NCBI RefSeq assembly: GCF_014836775.1
Contig: NZ_JACSQD010000005.1
Location: 231,561 to 295,560 of the forward strand
From: Arthrobacter gallicola
Lineage (GTDB): Bacteria > Actinomycetota > Actinomycetes > Actinomycetales > Micrococcaceae
Length of the DNA: 64,000 nt
Reading direction: 5' to 3'
Below the pieces are notes generated by a model, which saw only the letters and a list, made by a program, of their open reading frames with translations, had not been told where the DNA came from and made no database searches. The position numbers and the translations under genes were made by a program. Positions 62,984 through 64,000 of the stretch are shown in pieces. The number at the start of each line of letters is the position of its first letter. Within the stretch, counting starts at the first letter, position 1.

Positions 62984-63949
62984 TCAGGTGTGGTCTGCAG
63001 GTGCGGCCGGGTCCGCGGGTTCTGCCCCGGCGGCGGGTCCGTAAACGGCCAGGGCGTTGTGGCCCTCGGCGCGCAGGGCGTCCTGCAGGCGCGCGGCTGC
63101 GTCCGCGTCCGCAGCCAGGAAGGCAAGGGTGGGACCGGAACCGGAGACAATCCCTGCGAGGGCGCCGAGTTCCTTCCCCCGCTGCAGCACGTTGTCCAGG
63201 GCCGGGGCCAGGGACAGTGCGGCGGGCTGCAGGTCATTATGGATAACGCCGGCGAGTGCGGCGGCGTTCCCCGCGGTCAGTGCGGCCAGCACGGCTGGAT
63301 CCGCGGTTTCCGGTTCTTCCGTGCCGGCGCCGGATGAAGTGCGAAGCGCGTCCAGGCGCCGGTAGACGGCCGGTGTGGACAGGCCCGTGTCCGCGGCCAC
63401 CAGCACCCAGTGCAGCGGCGCTGCCGCGGCCACGGGGGTGAGCTCATCGCCGACGCCCAGCCCGACGGCCGCGCCGCCGGCCAGGGCGAAGGGCACGTCG
63501 GCACCCAGTCCGGCTCCCAGCAAAGCCAGGTCCGCGGCGCTTAGCCCGGTTCCCCAGAGCTCGTTACAGGCGAGCAGTGCCGCGGCCGCATCAGCGGACC
63601 CGCCGCCCATGCCGCCTGCCACCGGAACGTGTTTGGTGATCACCAGGTCCACCGCCGGGTCCTGGATACCGGCGTGGCCCGCCAGGGCAGCTGCCGCCCG
63701 GGCCACCAGGTTGTCCGGCCCCAGGGGGATGCCGTCCGCCGGGATGCGCAGCGGACCGCCGGCGTCCACCCGCACGGTGATGCCCGGCTGTGCGGCCGCG
63801 CTGGCCGTGACTTCCTCGAAGAGGCTGACAGCCAGGTAGACGCTTGCCACGGCGTGGTAGCCGTCTGCGCGCAGCGGACCCACTTTGAGGGAGACGTTGA
63901 TCTTGCCCGGCGCGCGGACGCGCACGGCCTGCGGAGCGGAGGTGGTCAT
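62984..63949 (-). CDS. ispE: 4-diphosphocytidyl-2-C-methyl-D-erythritol kinase
   Basis: 321 residues, GHMP kinase of the MEP isoprenoid pathway. It has VRAPGKINVSLKVGPLRADGYH at the start (in parts APGKINVSL and DGYH), the glycine-rich ATP loop PVAGGMGGGSADAAAAL, and the C-terminal motif VSGSGPTLAFL. The ATG overlaps the stop of the upstream gene (ATGA). The Ala/Pro-rich tail is a high-GC feature. Confidence 0.94.
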   Translation of the reverse strand: MTTSAPQAVRVRAPGKINVSLKVGPLRADGYHAVASVYLAVSLFEEVTASAAAQPGITVRVDAGGPLRIPADGIPLGPDNLVARAAAALAGHAGIQDPAVDLVITKHVPVAGGMGGGSADAAAALLACNELWGTGLSAADLALLGAGLGADVPFALAGGAAVGLGVGDELTPVAAAAPLHWVLVAADTGLSTPAVYRRLDALRTSSGAGTEEPETADPAVLAALTAGNAAALAGVIHNDLQPAALSLAPALDNVLQRGKELGALAGIVSGSGPTLAFLAADADAAARLQDALRAEGHNALAVYGPAAGAEPADPAAPADHT

Positions 63950-64000
63950 ACGGCGGCCCGCGCCTCGGCAATCCGGGTGTAGGCATGGATGTCCAGCACT
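63946..64000 (-). CDS. C-terminal end of the gene upstream of ispE (probably rsmA)
   Basis: The last 17 codons end ...DIHAYTRIAEARAAV and a TGA overlapping the ispE ATG. In actinobacteria ispE usually follows rsmA (16S rRNA dimethyladenosine transferase), and an RIAEA-type tail fits. Only the end is in the window, so identity rests mainly on gene order. Confidence 0.45.
   Translation of the reverse strand, partial: VLDIHAYTRIAEARAAV

Overview
The window is high-GC actinobacterial chromosome. The housekeeping end (rsmA/ispE, ABC-F, tRNA-Gln, glmU, prs, rplY, pth), the SufS/SufU pair, LAxTG-anchored surface proteins, frequent GTG/TTG starts and lack of any outer-membrane gene point to a Gram-positive member of the Micrococcaceae, most like Arthrobacter. 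This assignment is inferred from gene content and composition, not from a marker-gene search.

Layout. 0-4.5 kb: a small membrane protein, a degenerate Hpt-like protein, a divergent OmpR-type regulator/histidine kinase pair, and a low-molecular-weight tyrosine phosphatase. 4.8-15.9 kb: a visibly AT-richer exopolysaccharide (EPS) island. Its minus-strand operon encodes a polymerase, two glycosyltransferases, a flippase and an acyltransferase; its plus-strand operon encodes a Wzz/BY-kinase, an initiating sugar-1-phosphate transferase and a DUF4012 protein. 16-20.1 kb: two paralogous LAxTG cell-wall proteins with a duplication scar (a broken 3' end of sufU) between them, then sufU and sufS. 20.3-28 kb: two large secreted beta-propeller/FN3/LamG proteins, a VanZ protein, a TagD-like cytidylyltransferase and a lipoprotein. 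28-40.7 kb: a second, high-GC EPS locus with its own BY-kinase, flippase, polymerase, four glycosyltransferase/initiator genes, CDP-alcohol transferase, SGNH hydrolase, acetyltransferase and GDP-mannose 3,5-epimerase. 41.2-55.3 kb: five consecutive same-strand paralogous ~0.9-kb-residue LuxR regulators with N-terminal ATPase domains. 55.7-64 kb: conserved housekeeping genes plus a TetR-Nudix fusion.

How it fits together. Two Wzx/Wzy-type EPS systems, each with a BY-kinase, probably share the single tyrosine phosphatase at 3.9 kb. The second system is flanked by the five-regulator array. A bipartite sequence (AAGTA, exactly 15 bases, then CGGGTA or CGAGTA) lies upstream of both secreted beta-propeller genes, upstream of the second initiating sugar transferase and upstream of the first LuxR gene. 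This suggests that surface-protein export, EPS initiation and the regulator array belong to one regulon. That shared element together with the regulator array is the best candidate here for an undescribed system.
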